Shown: positions 21,801 through 33,985, counted from the first letter of the stretch. The stretch is 64,000 nt of DNA from Papilionanthe hookeriana x Papilionanthe teres (GCA_022702705.1 CM040425.1:8882001-8946000); one strand, 5' to 3'. Made by a program: numbers and translations. Notes: generated by a model from the letters alone, not told the origin.

Positions 21801-23629
21801 TATTTTTAATTTAAAAAAAAAAATTTTTAAAAGAGTTTAATAATTTAATTTTAGTTTAATGATTAAGTCTTTTAATGTTTTGAATTTGAGTTATCATTTT
21901 AATTAAGAATTGAATATTAATGAGATAATTAATTTAGGGATTTTTAAATTAAAGAATAAATCTCCTCCTAATAATATCCCTATTTTAATAATTCCAATTT
22001 TATTATTCTTCCAAATTTAATCAATTATTTAATTAAAGTTTAATCATTTTAAATTGCTTAATGGGTTTCTACCCTTTAATTATTTAAATTTCAATCATCC
22101 AAATCAGATTAGGATCAAATATTTTACTTGTTAATTTTTTTTTATTAAACCTAAAGTTTTAATTAAGGATTAAAAATTTTAATTACCACTTTACCCTTTA
22201 AGCTTAATAATTTCATAACTCACTAAATTGAACTCAAATGAACTTGAAATTTTTATGTGACTTCACTCATATGTCAATAAAGACATGAGAGGAAAAAATG
22301 TGATTTTTCTATATTTAATTTATTTATATAATTATTTTTGGTAGAAAATAAAGATTTCCAAGGAAAATTTAATAACATGACCAAGGGAAAGTTTCTGTCC
22401 TTAAGAAAATTAGTGGACATTCCTAATGACTAGAGGACCACTTGGACCAATTTTGGTGATTTTTTGAATTATATTATTTTTATTATAATTATTTTAAGTT
22501 TTGGAGTGTTAATTAATTTAAAAATAAAATAAATGTTGAAAAATGGATTTTATATTTTTCAAAAATCTCTCTGATATCAAGGAAATCAGAGAAGCAAATT
22601 TTGCAATTTTCTAATTTTTCTATGATTTATTATAATTATTTTAATGAAAAAGCTAGAAAGTATATTTTTTTTAATTTTAAAATTACCTTAAAGCTTTAAA
22701 ATTTAATATCTCACTAAATGGACCTAAGAAAAATATGGGGTTTGTTCCTAAGTGATTAAAATTCAAAATTTGACATTTTGGTGAATTTTATTATTTTTGT
22801 GATTTTTATTATTTTTTAATTATTAAAAATATTAAAATAATATTAAAAATCAACTTTTTTAGAAAATTGAAATTTTAATTTTCTTAGATTCCCCTAATAT
22901 CAGAGAGGCTCCAAAACTAATTTGGTGAATTTTTGAAAGATATTTTGAAAGTTATGAATTTTTAAAGTTTAAAATGACTAAGTGGCTTAATCAACCCAAT
23001 TAGTGGGGCTAACCGAAGTCCAATTGACCTCAAATCTTTATGGTGGGTTCCTCTGATCCTAAAGGTCAGTGGAGAATTGATTTCAAGTCAATTTGATGTA
23101 TGGTTAACTCTAATTAATTAGAGACCTATTTTGAGTGTTTAAGCCGATTAGGGTTGTTTTAAATGAACTAACTCAAAACCTATTTTTCCTAGGGTTCTCT
23201 GGTCATAAGGAACATCATCAAATTTTCCTAGAATTTATTTCACAATATGCTATTTATTGGAATTAAAATACTCAAAACGAGTAACATGAACTTGAAAAAT
23301 CAATAACTCTTCATAGGGATGGCCTCCGACTTTGGAAAATTCAGGGAATATTCCCAAATTCGGAGGCTTCAAAAGCCCTATGGTCTCATGCCATGGTGAA
23401 TTGTATACATGCATGGAGAATTAAAAGTATGCAGAGAGTAAATAAATTATAAAAAATAAAATACTTGATGAAATTAAATGATTTCTTTTCCACATTATTC
23501 TCCTCTGTTCACTCGAGCAAGAGGGTATTTTTATTTTATTTTTCTGATTTTTCTACACAAAGTTATGAATTTTTGAAGTTTAGGGAATTAAATAAATAGA
23601 AAATACCCCTAATTTTCTATTTATCCACG

Positions 23630-24900
23630 CGGCGCCAACTCATCCTCGGCATCTCCGAACGCACACGCGTCGCGCTCCCATTCGACGCCGCCATCTGACT
23701 CAGCGCTCCGGGCCCCGCGGTTCTTGTACCGTCTCCTGGTCCGACGCCATCTGAGCCGTCCGTCCGCGCGTGTATTGAATGGACGGCATCCGTTCATCGT
23801 CCCCGAGCGTCCTCACCCGAGAGCCGTCCACACTAAATCCCTAAGATCTCGCTCGATACTCGATGGATTTTCATGTTCTTATGCTCTATGGATTCGTCTT
23901 GAAGAGACGAACACATCTATACGGTTATCATGCATTGAAATTAAAGCATTTGAAATGGGGAATCTCCGAAGCTCGGGATGAAGAATTAGCTCATACCTTT
24001 GCTCGGAGAAGTGTGGCTTCGATGCGAGGTTTTTGCACCTTTGATTGGATCCCGGCAAGCTCCGGATGAAGTCTCACGGTGCAGTGAATTGTCTAGATGT
24101 GATTTTGACCAAGCCCGATCACAAAGCTTGGAGGCTTGGAGCAACCGGGTGGCTCTGGAGATGGGGCTTTTGCTTGGTGGACACCTTCCCTTGGTCCGGT
24201 GAAGGTGTAGGACCAATCAATTTGAGGATTGGTCCACTGTGGAGAAGTGTCCTGGTTTTGGGTGGAATTTCGACTACGAAATTGAGCTCGTAGAGAAGAA
24301 ATGGCGGGGGATCTCACCTGGGGATCAAGTGCTCGTGTATGGGGAGGAGTACGGAACAATTTTGGTAGAGTTTCCTTAAGGTTTATTTTCGGCACCTCTC
24401 ATGGCCGAGAGGGGTGGTGTTTAAATAGGAGAGGGTGGAGGGCCTCCCGGGGAGAGTTAGGGCTTGGGATCGGCTGCTCTTGGCAAGAGAAGAACAGCTC
24501 CAATGGCCACGCTGGGGATGGGACGGCTCGGCGGGTGAGAATTCCAAGTTGGGCTCACATGTGAGCTCTCGGCCATGGTGTTTTCCGGCGGCCTGGTGGC
24601 TGGCCGGCCGGGCATTGGTCACCCTCGAGGTCGGGTGGGTCGGGGCGGGACTTGGTGCGAGCAATTGGCAAATGCCATGTGTAAAGAGCTTGGATTGAAA
24701 TGGAATGGGGGAAGGCCATTTTGGGTTCAAATGAGTCAACCCATGGTTTTGGGCTAGGTTCACCACCCGAGGCCTGGTCTTGGGTGAAAAGGGTCACTTG
24801 GGTCGGCCAAGAGAGAATGGTGTGGTCTCCATCCATGATGAGGTGGCTAAGCATGGTTTAGTGTGTGACATGCTTAATGTAAAAAGGGTTTAAGAAGGAT
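23630..24900. other. GC-rich, CpG-rich island inside L
   Basis: This stretch begins with CGCGGCGCC and contains many CpGs, in sharp contrast to the AT-rich DNA on its left. Short overlapping open frames occur on both strands and in several frames but none matches a family I know. That pattern is expected of GC-rich non-coding DNA. A TATA-like TTTAAATAGG lies at 24420-24429. Confidence 0.55.
24419..24429 (+). promoter_or_regulatory. Candidate TATA box in L
   Basis: GTTTAAATAGG at the right side of the CpG-rich island, followed by a G/T-rich strand-skewed leader. If L is an LTR this would make U3 about 5 kb and R-U5 about 2.2 kb. Sequence-only inference. Confidence 0.35.
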
Positions 24901-26110
24901 TAGGAAAGGGGCCCCTCCTTTTGCCATTAATGGCTTGATCACATGTCAGGCCTTCCATGGTTTCATGTGGCTTGTCCATGGCTTGCATGGCTCACCTTTG
25001 GCTTGGGAAAAGGTTTGGTCAATTTCATGAAAATGGATTTTAGGAATTTTTGGTAATTTGATGGAAATTTGTATGAAACTTGATTTGGAATAATTTGATG
25101 GTGAATTTAGGACTTAGGTAATGGCTTTAATTAAGTGGATGGCAAATGGAGATGTCATGTGGGCTTTAGGGTAGATTTTGGGCTTTTGAATTTGAAGGAA
25201 GTGGGCTCTTAGGAAAGTTTAAGGGAAATGGGCTTTTTGATTTTATGATGGGCATTTGGGTAAAGATTTTGTGAAGAAATTTGTCAAATAAATGTCATAA
25301 TTGGTTTAGGGATGTTCTATGAAGGGCTTGGAGTCAATTTGGTGTGATTTGGAGTTGAATTGGGTGAGTTTGGGTTTATTTGGTAAGTGGGCCTATATGG
25401 GTCCAAGTGGGCCAAGTTGGGCTAATGTTGGGCTAGGGTTGAAATTGATGTAAAATTAATGTTGAGAAATATTTATGGGAGTGTTTCAAAGAGGTTTTGG
25501 CTTTGGTTGGGCTTTGATTTTGGGGTTTGGGCTCATTTGGGATAGGTTTGAGTTTAGGTCAAAAATGGGCCTTAAGGCCAAAAGTGAAATTGGATCCAAA
25601 TGTCAATCAAATTGGACTTGGATTTGGTCTACATTGGTATTGGGGATGTTGCATTGAAGTTTAGAATTGAATTGGACCAAAATTGGGGTCAATTGGGTAG
25701 GTTTGGTTTAACATTGGGTTCACTTTGGGTTAAAATGGGCCAAATTGGGGGTTTTGACAAAAGTAGGGTAAATTGACAAAATTGGCCCATGGTGTAGTTG
25801 GACAAAATGAAATTGGGAATATTTGGGATTTTCTGGAATTTTCTGGGAATTTTCTGAATTTTTGGATTTTTTGGGTCAAGAGGGGTATTTTGGGTATTTG
25901 GAGGGTATTGGGAGGTTTTCTTGGAATTTTTGGTATTTTTGGGTATGGATGATCAATTTAAGTGATGTGGAAATGTTTGGGATTAATTTTGGAGAATTTT
26001 GGGTAATTTGGAAATTTTTGAGAAATTTGGTTAATTTCAAGGGTTTTGGGTAGAGTTAGCGGGTGTAGGGTCCCGGGGTCAAAAATTGAAAATTTGGGAA
26101 ATTGAAGATT
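24900..26110 (+). other. Strongly G/T-skewed tract in L
   Basis: The plus strand is packed with TTTGGG, TTGGGC and AATTGGG words and is poor in C over about 1.2 kb. No repeat unit of fixed length and no convincing ORF. The skew begins downstream of the CpG-rich island and candidate TATA box. Confidence 0.65.
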
Positions 26111-26619
26111 GGGTGGATGTAAGTGGAAAGAAGTCATTTTGGTTGAGCCATGAAGCCATATCAAGCCCATATGAGCCATGAAGGGACTCATTTGAGGCAT
26201 CCATTATGTTGTTCCTAACCCTCTTGCGCGAGTGCTCAGGGGTTAAGGACCATCCATGTGAATCACCTACATGAGTCAGGAGGTCAAGTTAGGTATGGGT
26301 GTGTGAAAGTGTAGTGTATAAGTGTAGTGTGTGTGTAAGTCAGCCCCTCACCAGACCAGGCCACCCAGGGCAGTCCTAAGGCCAAAAGTCCATAGGAACT
26401 CATCCTTTAAACTTCTACATTTGATTTCGACCCTACAGGTGATTAGGGGTCTACGGTCGAGTTTGTGGAGTTTGCGGGGAGTTAAGAAGTGGTTTGAAAT
26501 TCTAGAAGGTGGGTCCCAATTCTAGTCCTCTAAGATAGTCAAAGGAAAAGCCTAAGGCTAGATCCTAAGTACTAAAAAGAAGAAGAGAAGACCTCATCAA
26601 AAATGAGGTCAACAAAGTC

Positions 26620-27588
26620 CATCAAAACTCATTTCTCTATTTATTTTCACTTAATCCCCATGAACTACGCAATTCATTCATGGATATTAAATGGGTTCTT
26701 CATTCTTGTTGTAGAACATTCAATTCTTTTTGGAATTAATATTCCTCAACATGTTTTAACAATTCAGTTGGCCAGATTGCAATGTAAATTATGTTCCAAA
26801 TGAAAGAAACATCACAACTTCTATATACTTAAAGGGCACATCAATTCCACATCACCACATCATCACTGCTTTATGCAAGAAGAAAGGCAAGGGAACTACT
26901 CACAAATCATGGAGAAGATATAGGAACACATGGATTTTATATAAGAAAGAAGAGTCATACAAACCACAATAGTAAATATAACTTATCTCTTTCTCTTTCT
27001 CAAGCAAATTCCTTTAAAGTTCCCTTGATTCCTCTTCCTATTCCTTACAACACTTGATTATCTCCTTGGAACAAAGATGAAGAAGTAATGTCTCACTTTA
27101 CTCCCTCTTCTCCCCTCCTTAGAGAAGAATCTCTCTTAAAATAACAAATCCTAACTCCCTCTCACACTTTCCTTACACTCTCTACAACAATCCTCCTCTT
27201 TATTTTCGTATTGAACACTTAATTTTATATTAGGAACAAATTACCTAAGAGTTTCTTCAAACACCTCTTCAAAAATCTGCCAAAACTCTTGAATTTGAAA
27301 TGAACAGACATAGGGCGCCGGCGGCTCCCGATAGTGGTGCCGGCGGCGCCCTATCGTGCCAATAATTTCTGGAGGTTTGAGAATAGGGCGCCGACAGCAC
27401 CAGTGGCTGTTTTCCTCCAAATTGCTCCATTTTGCTCCAAATTCGTTCCTTTTTGCATCGTTTCTCTCCAATCACCTTTATTCATCATACCTGCAACAAA
27501 TCATGAAAAATACCTTCCTTTAAAGTGCAATATCACCAAAAATAGGTAAAAACATATAGCTAAAAGAGTATATATTTTTGGTGCATCA
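26620..27588 (-). repeat. Solo LTR S, start-side part
   Basis: The transcriptionally upstream part of S (minus strand 27588 to 26620). It holds the CAG/GTATGA junction near 27491, the GC-rich cassette 27312-27410 and the CAGTTGGCCAGATTG block at 26764, which is also present in A, B, C, G and H LTRs. Confidence 0.75.
27312..27410 (-). promoter_or_regulatory. GC-rich dyad cassette in solo LTR S
   Basis: Contains GGGCGCCGGCGGC and, 25 bp away, its near reverse complement GCCGGCGGCGCCC, then a further GGGCGCCGACAGC copy. It starts about 180 bp from the LTR start, the same position as in the other families, but with a different sequence. Confidence 0.7.
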
Positions 27589-27593
27589 ATGTA

Positions 27594-28152
27594 CCTCTTG
27601 ATTTGGCCAATTAAGATGTTAAAATTTGTTGTGAGAACATGTAAGAGCCAATGCGTTATTGTCTTAATCAACAATTGGAAAGAATCACATACAATTGCAT
27701 TGGTGAGAGCTAGTATTTTCCCTGCCTAACCCATCTACATGATTTAAAAACTTCAAATTAACCAATGTTCTTTAAAGAACTAAGGGTAAAGAATATAATT
27801 TCTTCTATTTGGCACAACACACTTAGATACATCCACATTTTCTTTCATACTATTTTATAGTTGTGTTAACTTTAGTTGTTTCTTTACCTTTTATTCAGAA
27901 AATATCAAAAAGAAATTTGAAAAACTTTATATCTTAAAACATACTTTACAAAATCATTTTAAAAAGTAAAAAGTTATTTTCTTATTTCTTTAAAATTTGA
28001 AACATTTCCTTGTGGGTTCGACATCTCGGGGCATAATTAAAAAGTCCTATGTTACTTGATAAACTATATGTATACTTGCGTAGCATCCCATATTATAAAT
28101 AATTAACGTATAATTTCATATCTAAATCATGAACATAAATATTCGGGGATGA
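27594..28152 (+). repeat. Element C 5' LTR, right part
   Basis: Resumes right after the S target duplication with CCTCTTGATTTGGCCAATTA, matching 38827 in the 3' LTR. Compared with the 3' LTR it lacks about 180 bp near 27703 and about 50 bp near 27840. It ends at the PBS. Confidence 0.8.
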
Positions 28153-28158
28153 AGTTTT

Positions 28159-28176
28159 TGGCGCCATTGCCGGGGA
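28159..28176 (+). promoter_or_regulatory. Element C primer binding site
   Basis: TGGCGCCATTGCCGGGGA, one base different from the A PBS and six bases after the LTR end. tRNA-Asp type. Confidence 0.9.
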
Positions 28177-28388
28177 AATTAATTAAAATATCATTTAAAG
28201 AAAATTTAAGAGAAAATAAGTTTTTTTACTTTTCATTGTTTTTGTTAGTGTGTTTTATTTTATTTTGTTAATTGTGTATGCGTAGTTTAGGTTCTGAGGG
28301 AATTGTGTCTTACGATTATGAATTAGAGAGAACTATCAGAAAAATCAAAAAAATAAAAAATACATAAAAGTATAAAAATATTAAAGAA

Positions 28389-29840
28389 ATGGCAAATCAA
28401 GATCATGAAAATGTTGAAATCCATCAAGAATTTAGACCTTTACGAGATTATGCTAACCCTATTGTAGATGAACTTCATGGAAGTATTCAACACCCTGCTG
28501 TAGCTGCTAATTCATTTGAACTTAAACCTACTATTATCTAGATGATATCTAATAATCAGTTTGGGGGAGCACCAATTGAAGATCCTAATTTATATCTTGC
28601 CAATTTTCTAGAATTGTGCGCTACTTTTAAATACGATGGTGTTTTGGAAGATGCTATTAACTTAGAATTTTTCATCTCTTACTAAGGGATAAAGCTAAGA
28701 TTTGGTTAAATTCCTTAGCACCTGGATCTATCATATCTTGGGGTAATTTAGCACAAAAATTCCTTGCTAAATATTTTCCACCATCGAAGACTGCGAAGCT
28801 TAGAAATGATATTACATGTTTTCGTCAGTTTGAAGGGGAATCTATATATGAAGCATGGGAACATTTTAAAGATCTACTAAGAAAGTGTCCACATCATTTG
28901 GTACCAGATTGGTTATTAATTCAGACCTTTTACAATGGATTAGTTAGATCTCTTAGATCTATTATCGATGCCACTGCTGGTGGTTCATTGATGTCTAAAC
29001 AGTTTGCTGATGCTTATGCTTTAATTGAAGAAATGGCTACTAATAATTTTCAATGGCCTTCTAAAAGGTTAAATCCTAAAAAGGTAGCCAACATTCATGA
29101 AAATAATAAATTTGCGATGCTAGCAAATCAAGTTGCTGCAATTTAAAGGCAATTAGAGCAATTTAGGATGAATATTTTCAGCCAACTTCCATGATTAAAT
29201 AAAATTCATTAGGCCAAATAGTTGATTCTCAAACTTCATCAGAAACCTTGAATGTTATTAGTAAGCCTAATAACCCATATTCGAATTATTATAACCGGGT
29301 TGGAAAAACCATCGAAACTTTAACTGAAATATCAATAATCAGGGTAGTAGTAATAAGCAATAGGGGGAACAACCAAGTAAATCCATTGGGAAACTAGAAT
29401 AAACAAGAGACTAATAATTATAGATCAACCTATCCTCCAGGTTTTAGCAATACTTCACAATTTAAGGAGAAGAAGTTGTCTATTGAAGAACTGGCATTAA
29501 AAATGGGAAATCTATTTTAAAGTCAAGGAGCTACAATAAAAAATATTGAGAATTAATTGGAACAGATAGCCAATTCATTAAGTAATAGATCCCAAGGAAT
29601 GCTTCCTAGTAATACTGAAGTAAATCCAAGAGACAAGAATAAAGAGCAAGTAAAAGCAATTCAACTGAGACGTGGAAGAGAGTTGGAAGGTAGAATTCAA
29701 GAAGAGACTGAAGTAGAGAAAGAAGAGATTGAAAAACCAAAAGAGGACGCTATGAAAAGTTTAGAAAGACTTATTTCTCCACCTAAGGTTGTTTAGAAAG
29801 GCCACCACCTCCATTTTCTTAGAGACTTCGAAAAAAAAAA
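28389..29840 (+). pseudogene. Element C gag
   Basis: The ATG at 28389 is equivalent to the A gag start. The P-L-R-D-Y-A-N-P entry and V-A-A-N-S-F-E-L-K-P block follow, then the first stop at about 28540. Frames shift near 28660. The region 28898-29146 is open and carries F-Y-N-G-L-V-R-S-L, the L-I-E-E-M-A-T-N-N-F-Q-W-P block and N-P-K-K-V-A. The Asn-rich tail and the basic linker (29557-29796) follow. No zinc knuckle. This is the only plus-strand gag in the window with its N-terminus present. Confidence 0.8.
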
Positions 29841-30700
29841 AATTAGATAAGCAATTTTCAAAATTCTTGGAGATATTTAAGAAGCTTACAATCAATATTC
29901 CATTTACTTAAGCCTTAGAACAAATGCCATGCTCCGTGAAATTTATGAAGGATATTCTCAACAGAAAGAGGAAGTTTGAAGATAATGATACTGTTGCACT
30001 TAGTGAAGTGTGTAGCGCTATAATTCAAAAAAAGATTTTTGAAAAGCTTAAAGATCCTGAAAGTTGCACAATTCCATGTGCAATCAGAGATAGATTTTAT
30101 TGAAAAGCTTTATGTGATTTGGATGCAAGCATTAACCTTATGCCATTATCACTATTCAAAAGACTGAGTTTAGGATAAATAACCCATACTACTCTAACAC
30201 TGCAATTAGCTGATTGTTCGATCGTATATCCTAAAGGAGTTATAGAAGATGTTTTGGTGAAAGTGGAGTAATTTATCTTTCTTATTGATTTCATTGTGTC
30301 AGATATGGTGGAAGATAAAGAGAAACCCATCATTTTAGGGAGAGCTTTCCTAGCCACAGGCAGAGTGATGATAGATGTGCAAAAAGAGGAATTGATGATG
30401 CGAGTTAATAATCAAATGGTTACATTCAATATTTCAAAATCAATGAAATACACTGTAAAGAGGTAAATATGATGAATGTTATAGGATGGATGTTATTAAA
30501 TATTTGAGTGAATGTCATTTAAAATAAACTTATGAAGAGAAATCTGAAAGTAAAGAATTGTAACACAAACAAGAAGAGGAATTACAAGATTCTGAAGATT
30601 TTCATGGCGAAAATTTAAATTATGTTCATGAAAATTTTGAAATGTTGGACATGACTGAAAAAGATGAATCTTTCGGTCCATCAATTAAAAAACTTGTTGA
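29841..30700 (+). pseudogene. Element C retropepsin and linker
   Basis: The protease region is heavily mutated. The catalytic motif reads C-D-L-D-A-S (Gly to Asp) near 30110-30130, a key-residue loss that would inactivate it. I-I-L-G-R-A-F-L-A near 30330 marks its C-terminal part. An acidic linker with V-H-E-N-F-E-M-L-D follows to about 30700. Multiple stops. Confidence 0.7.
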
Positions 30701-30769
30701 ACTTGATTTAAAGATGCTTCCTAATCATTTAAAGTATGCCTTTCTAGGTGATTCCTCAACTTTGCTAGT

Positions 30770-31575
30770 TATAATTTCCTCTTAATTAACTGAAAGAGAA
30801 GAAGAAAGTTTGCTTAAAATTTTAAAGAAATATAACAAAGCCTTTGGATGGACAATAGCTGATATTAAAGGAATTAATCCTTCAATTTGTATGCATAGAA
30901 TCCTTATGGAGGATTATTGCAAATCTCGGGCTAATCGTCAAAGGAGATTAAATCCTATCATGAAAGAAGTTGTTAAGAAAGAAATCTTAAAGTGGTTGGA
31001 TGCTGGAATTATCTACCCTATTTCTGATAGTGCATGGGTTAGTCTTATTCATTGTGTACCTAAGAAAGGAGGAGTTACTGTGACTGTGAATGAAAAGAAA
31101 GAAATAATACCAGTAAGACAAGTTACAGGGTGGCGAATATGCATTAATTATAGAAAATTAAAGCTTGCCACCAGGAAAGACAATTTTCCACTTCCTTTTG
31201 TAGATCAGATGTTCGATAGACTGGCTGGGCATAAATACTTTTGTTTTCTAGATGGATATAAAGGTAACCACCAAATTCAAATTGCTCCTAAGGATTAGGA
31301 GAAAATAACATTCACCAGTCCTTATGGTACATTTACTTTTAGAAGAATGCCCTTTGGTTTATGTAATGCCCCTGTTACGTTTTAAAGATGTATGATGGCA
31401 ATTTTCTGTGATTTAATAGAAAATGGAATTGATGTTTTTATGGATGACTTTTTAGTGTTTGAAATTTCATTTGAAACATGTTTAGAACATCTATCTAAAG
31501 TTTTGAAATGCAATGAAGAAACTAATTTGGTCCTTAACTAGGAGAAATGCCAATTTATGGTAGTAGGATGAATTA
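30770..31575 (+). pseudogene. Element C reverse transcriptase
   Basis: The best plus-strand RT of the B/C family. It is open over 30810-31298 with G-W-T-I-A-D-I-K-G-I, S-I-C-M-H-R-I, C-V-P-K-K-G-G-V-T-V, G-W-R-I-C-I-N-Y-R-K-L and F-C-F-L-D-G-Y. A TAG at about 31297 ends it. The catalytic F-M-D-D-F follows near 31436-31450 after more lesions. It contains one copy of the fingers-palm segment, unlike A. Confidence 0.8.
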
Positions 31576-32330
31576 TTTTGGGACAATGTATATCAGAAAA
31601 TGGTATGGAAGTAGATCCTGCAAAAATTCAAGTGATCTCTAATTTACCTCACCTAACTAATGTAAGGGGAATTAGATGTTTTCTGGGACATGTTAGATTT
31701 TGCAGGCGTTATATTAAAGTCTTTTCACAAATTTCAAAGCCTTTATGCTATTTATTGAAAAATTATGTGATTTTTAATTTTGATGATGATTGCCTAAAAG
31801 CTTTTGAAACATCAAAAGAAAAATTAATCACTGCACCTGTTATAGTTTCACCTAACTGGGAAAAACCTTTTGAATTAATGTGTGATGCTAGTGATTAAGC
31901 TGTTGGAGCTGTTTTAGGTCAGAAATATGATAAGATTTTCAAAGTGATTTACTATGATAGTAAAACTCTTATTGTAGCTTAAATTAATTTAATCACTACT
32001 GAGAAAAAGTTATTAGCTATAATATTTTCCTTTGATAAATTCATATCATATTTAAATGGAATTTGTGTGTTGCATACTGATCATTTTGCTATTAAGTATT
32101 TAATGAAGAAGAAGGATGCAAAACCAAGATTGATTTTATGGATTCTTCTTTTGCAAGAATTTGATTTCGAGATAGTAGATAGGAATGGTGCTAATAATCA
32201 AATTGTTGATCAACTGTCCAGGCTTGAAACTAAAAATCTCTCTGTGATGCTAAAGAAATTAATGAACATTTTCCTGATGAAAAATTGTTCGAATGAGTGG
32301 TGTGTTCCGTGGTATGCCGACATTGTAAAC
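31576..32330 (+). pseudogene. Element C RT connection and RNase H
   Basis: Starts with G-M-E-V-D-P-A-K-I-Q-V-I and contains the CCTGC site (31617-31621) that in B was hit by element C. RNase H shows M-C-D-A-S-D near 31880, T-E-K-K-L-L-A near 32000 and H-T-D-H-F-A near 32070. The linker ends with D-I-V-N-F-I-V-S-D. Stops near 31896 and 31980. Confidence 0.75.
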
Positions 32331-33535
32331 TTTATTGTCAGTGATATTCTACCCTATGGTTTGACATACGAGGAGAGGAAGAAATTTTTATCTGAAACTA
32401 AGACTTATTTTTAGGATGACCCATTTTTATATAAACAAGGAAAGTATTTCATTATTCGAAGATGTGTGCCTTTATAAGAAACTTATGAAATTATTCAAAA
32501 ATATCATAATTCTGATTATGGTGGACATTTTGGAGTTGATAAACAGCATATAAAATTTTACAATTTGAATTTTATTTGCCCACAATTTTTAAGGATGTTA
32601 ATGTTTATATTAAAAATTGTGATCGATTTCAACTTGTAGACAATGTTTCTTGAAGAATTGAGATGCCCCTCACTTATAGGTTGGAAGTTGAAATATTTGA
32701 CGTATCGAGATTAGATTTCATGAGACCATTTATACCATCTTTCGGAAATACATACATTTTGATAGTAGTAGACTATGCATCTAAATAGATAGAAGCTGTT
32801 GCTTTACCTCGATGTGATGCTAAATGTGTTGCAAAGTTTTTAAGAAAGAATATATTTTACAGATTTGGAATACCAAGAGTAATCATAACTGATGAGGGAA
32901 GTCATTTTAGAAATGTGATTAAGGAGAAGTTAGTAGAGAAATATCATATTAGCCATTGCATTGTTACTGCTTATCATGCGCATACAAGTGGTTGGGTTGA
33001 ATTATCTAATCGTGAAATTAAAAGAATATTAAAAAAGACTGTTAATCCAAATAGAAAGGATTGGTCAATCAAATTGGATTATGATTTGTGGGCCTATAGG
33101 ACTACCTATAGAACTCTTATATGAATGTCCCCATATAGGCTAATTTTGGGAAAAGCTTATCATTTTCCACTGGAACTTGAGCTTAAAGGATATTGGGCTA
33201 TTAAAGAGTTCAATTTTAATTTGAAAGATGCTGGAGAAAAGAGGTTGTTGCAATTAAATGAGCTTGAATAGATAGGAATGAATCTTAAGAAAATGCTAAG
33301 ATTTATAAAGAAAAGATGAAGTTGTGGCATGATCGGAAGATTCTTACTAAAATCTTGAGCCAGGGCAAGAAGTTTTACTATATAATGCTAAATTGAGAAT
33401 TTTTGTTGGAAAACTTAAGTCCAGGTGGATGGGCCCATTTATTGTGATGAAAGTTTATTCATATGCAGCTGTGGATATTAAAGATCCTAAGACTGGAAAA
33501 ATAATTAAGGTGAAAGGTCATAGATTTAAACCTTA
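32331..33535 (+). pseudogene. Element C integrase
   Basis: Zinc-finger region with H-N-S-D-Y-G-G-H-F near 32507-32535. The core has L-D-F-M (Asp, near 32712), I-I-T-D-E-G-S-H-F (Asp, near 32890) and W-V-E-L-S-N-R-E (Glu, near 32997). G-P-F-I-V and the terminal H-R-F-K-P near 33520 mark the C-terminal GPF module. Several stops, for example at 32788 and 33121. Order and spacing fit a gypsy integrase. Confidence 0.8.
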
Positions 33536-33607
33536 ATTTTTAGTCGAACAATCTAAACCTGGTGAGAATCTGATGTAGGGTCACTCAGAATAAGCTTTGG
33601 GTATGTT

Positions 33608-33654
33608 AGGCTGATGACGTTAAATCAAGTGCTTTGTGGGAGACAACCCATATT
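33608..33654 (+). promoter_or_regulatory. Conserved post-integrase block, element C
   Basis: Reads from GGCTGATGACGTTAAATCAA to GGGAGACAACCCAT, about 75 bp after the end of integrase. It matches the blocks in A, B and G more closely than the DNA on either side. Confidence 0.6.
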
Positions 33655-33828
33655 TATCGATGTGCTTTGCTTTATGTTTGATTTGAGTGCATTTATTTGG
33701 TTTGATTTGAGAAATGTGATAACATTTTGGAGTTTTTTTTGTTATAAAGGTGTTTATTTGCTCTAATTTGATGACTTAGAGGAGTTAGAATGAAGATTTT
33801 GACTTTTGGGAGAACTGTGTAAAAATGT

Positions 33829-33872
33829 GCACTAGCGGCTATGCGCCGCTGGTTGGCGCATAGGCGCCACAG
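33829..33872 (+). promoter_or_regulatory. GC-rich dyad cassette upstream of ORF1, element C
   Basis: Two inverted repeats: GCGGCTATGCGCCGC and GGCGCATAGGCGCC. It lies 115 bp upstream of a strong TATA box. It shares its words with the C LTR cassette (38143-38182) and not with those of A. Confidence 0.7.
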
Positions 33873-33985
33873 TTATAAAAAACGTGAAACTTGAGTTTCT
33901 AGAAGCCTAAATCATGGGTGAGTAGTTTTTGGATTTATTAAGGAGTTTTAAAACGTCTAGGGTCGGTGTTAAGGCATCCTAAGTC

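Larger units (their letters stand above)
19425..26614. mobile_element. Insert L: 7,190-bp coding-free element with TG...CA ends
   Basis: It starts TGTCGGCAAC and ends GAGGTCAACA and is flanked by AAGTC on both sides (19420-19424 and 26615-26619), which fits LTR-type integration into S. I see no internal repeat of its ends, no PBS and no transposon coding domain. It is therefore most likely one giant solo LTR (Ogre/Tat-type LTRs reach several kb) or a large non-autonomous derivative. Composition is zoned: mixed (19425-21500), (AATTT)n (21531-21800), AT-rich (to 23620), GC-rich (23630-24900), G/T-rich (24900-26110) and mixed to the end. Confidence 0.7.
18769..27588 (-). mobile_element. Solo LTR S (minus), itself split by insert L
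   Basis: On the minus strand it starts TGATGCACC at 27588 and ends CGCACCA at 18769, flanked by ATTTA (18764-18768) and ATGTA (27589-27593), a 5-bp duplication with one mismatch. No internal domain is present, so it is a solo LTR. Removing L leaves about 1,625 bp, close to the 1,526-bp LTR of A, with which it shares the terminal CAAGTATACGTATCGTATCA block and the internal conserved block (19180-19345). Its GC-rich cassette is at 27312-27410. Confidence 0.8.

Noticed and set aside
23724..24854. Several overlapping open frames of 60-127 codons on both strands in the GC-rich part of L
   Set aside because: They overlap in different frames and strands, match no family I recognise, and are expected by chance in GC-rich DNA with few stop triplets.
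25475..26200. Gly/Trp/Phe-rich open frames in the G/T-skewed tract
   Set aside because: Composition comes from TTGGG and TTTGG words. No domain, and both strands give similar low-complexity frames.
17870..28152. B and C as an LTR-int-LTR-int-LTR tandem sharing one LTR
   Set aside because: The pol of B resumes at 39633 right after a CCTAC duplication, so C is a nested insertion and not part of a tandem array.
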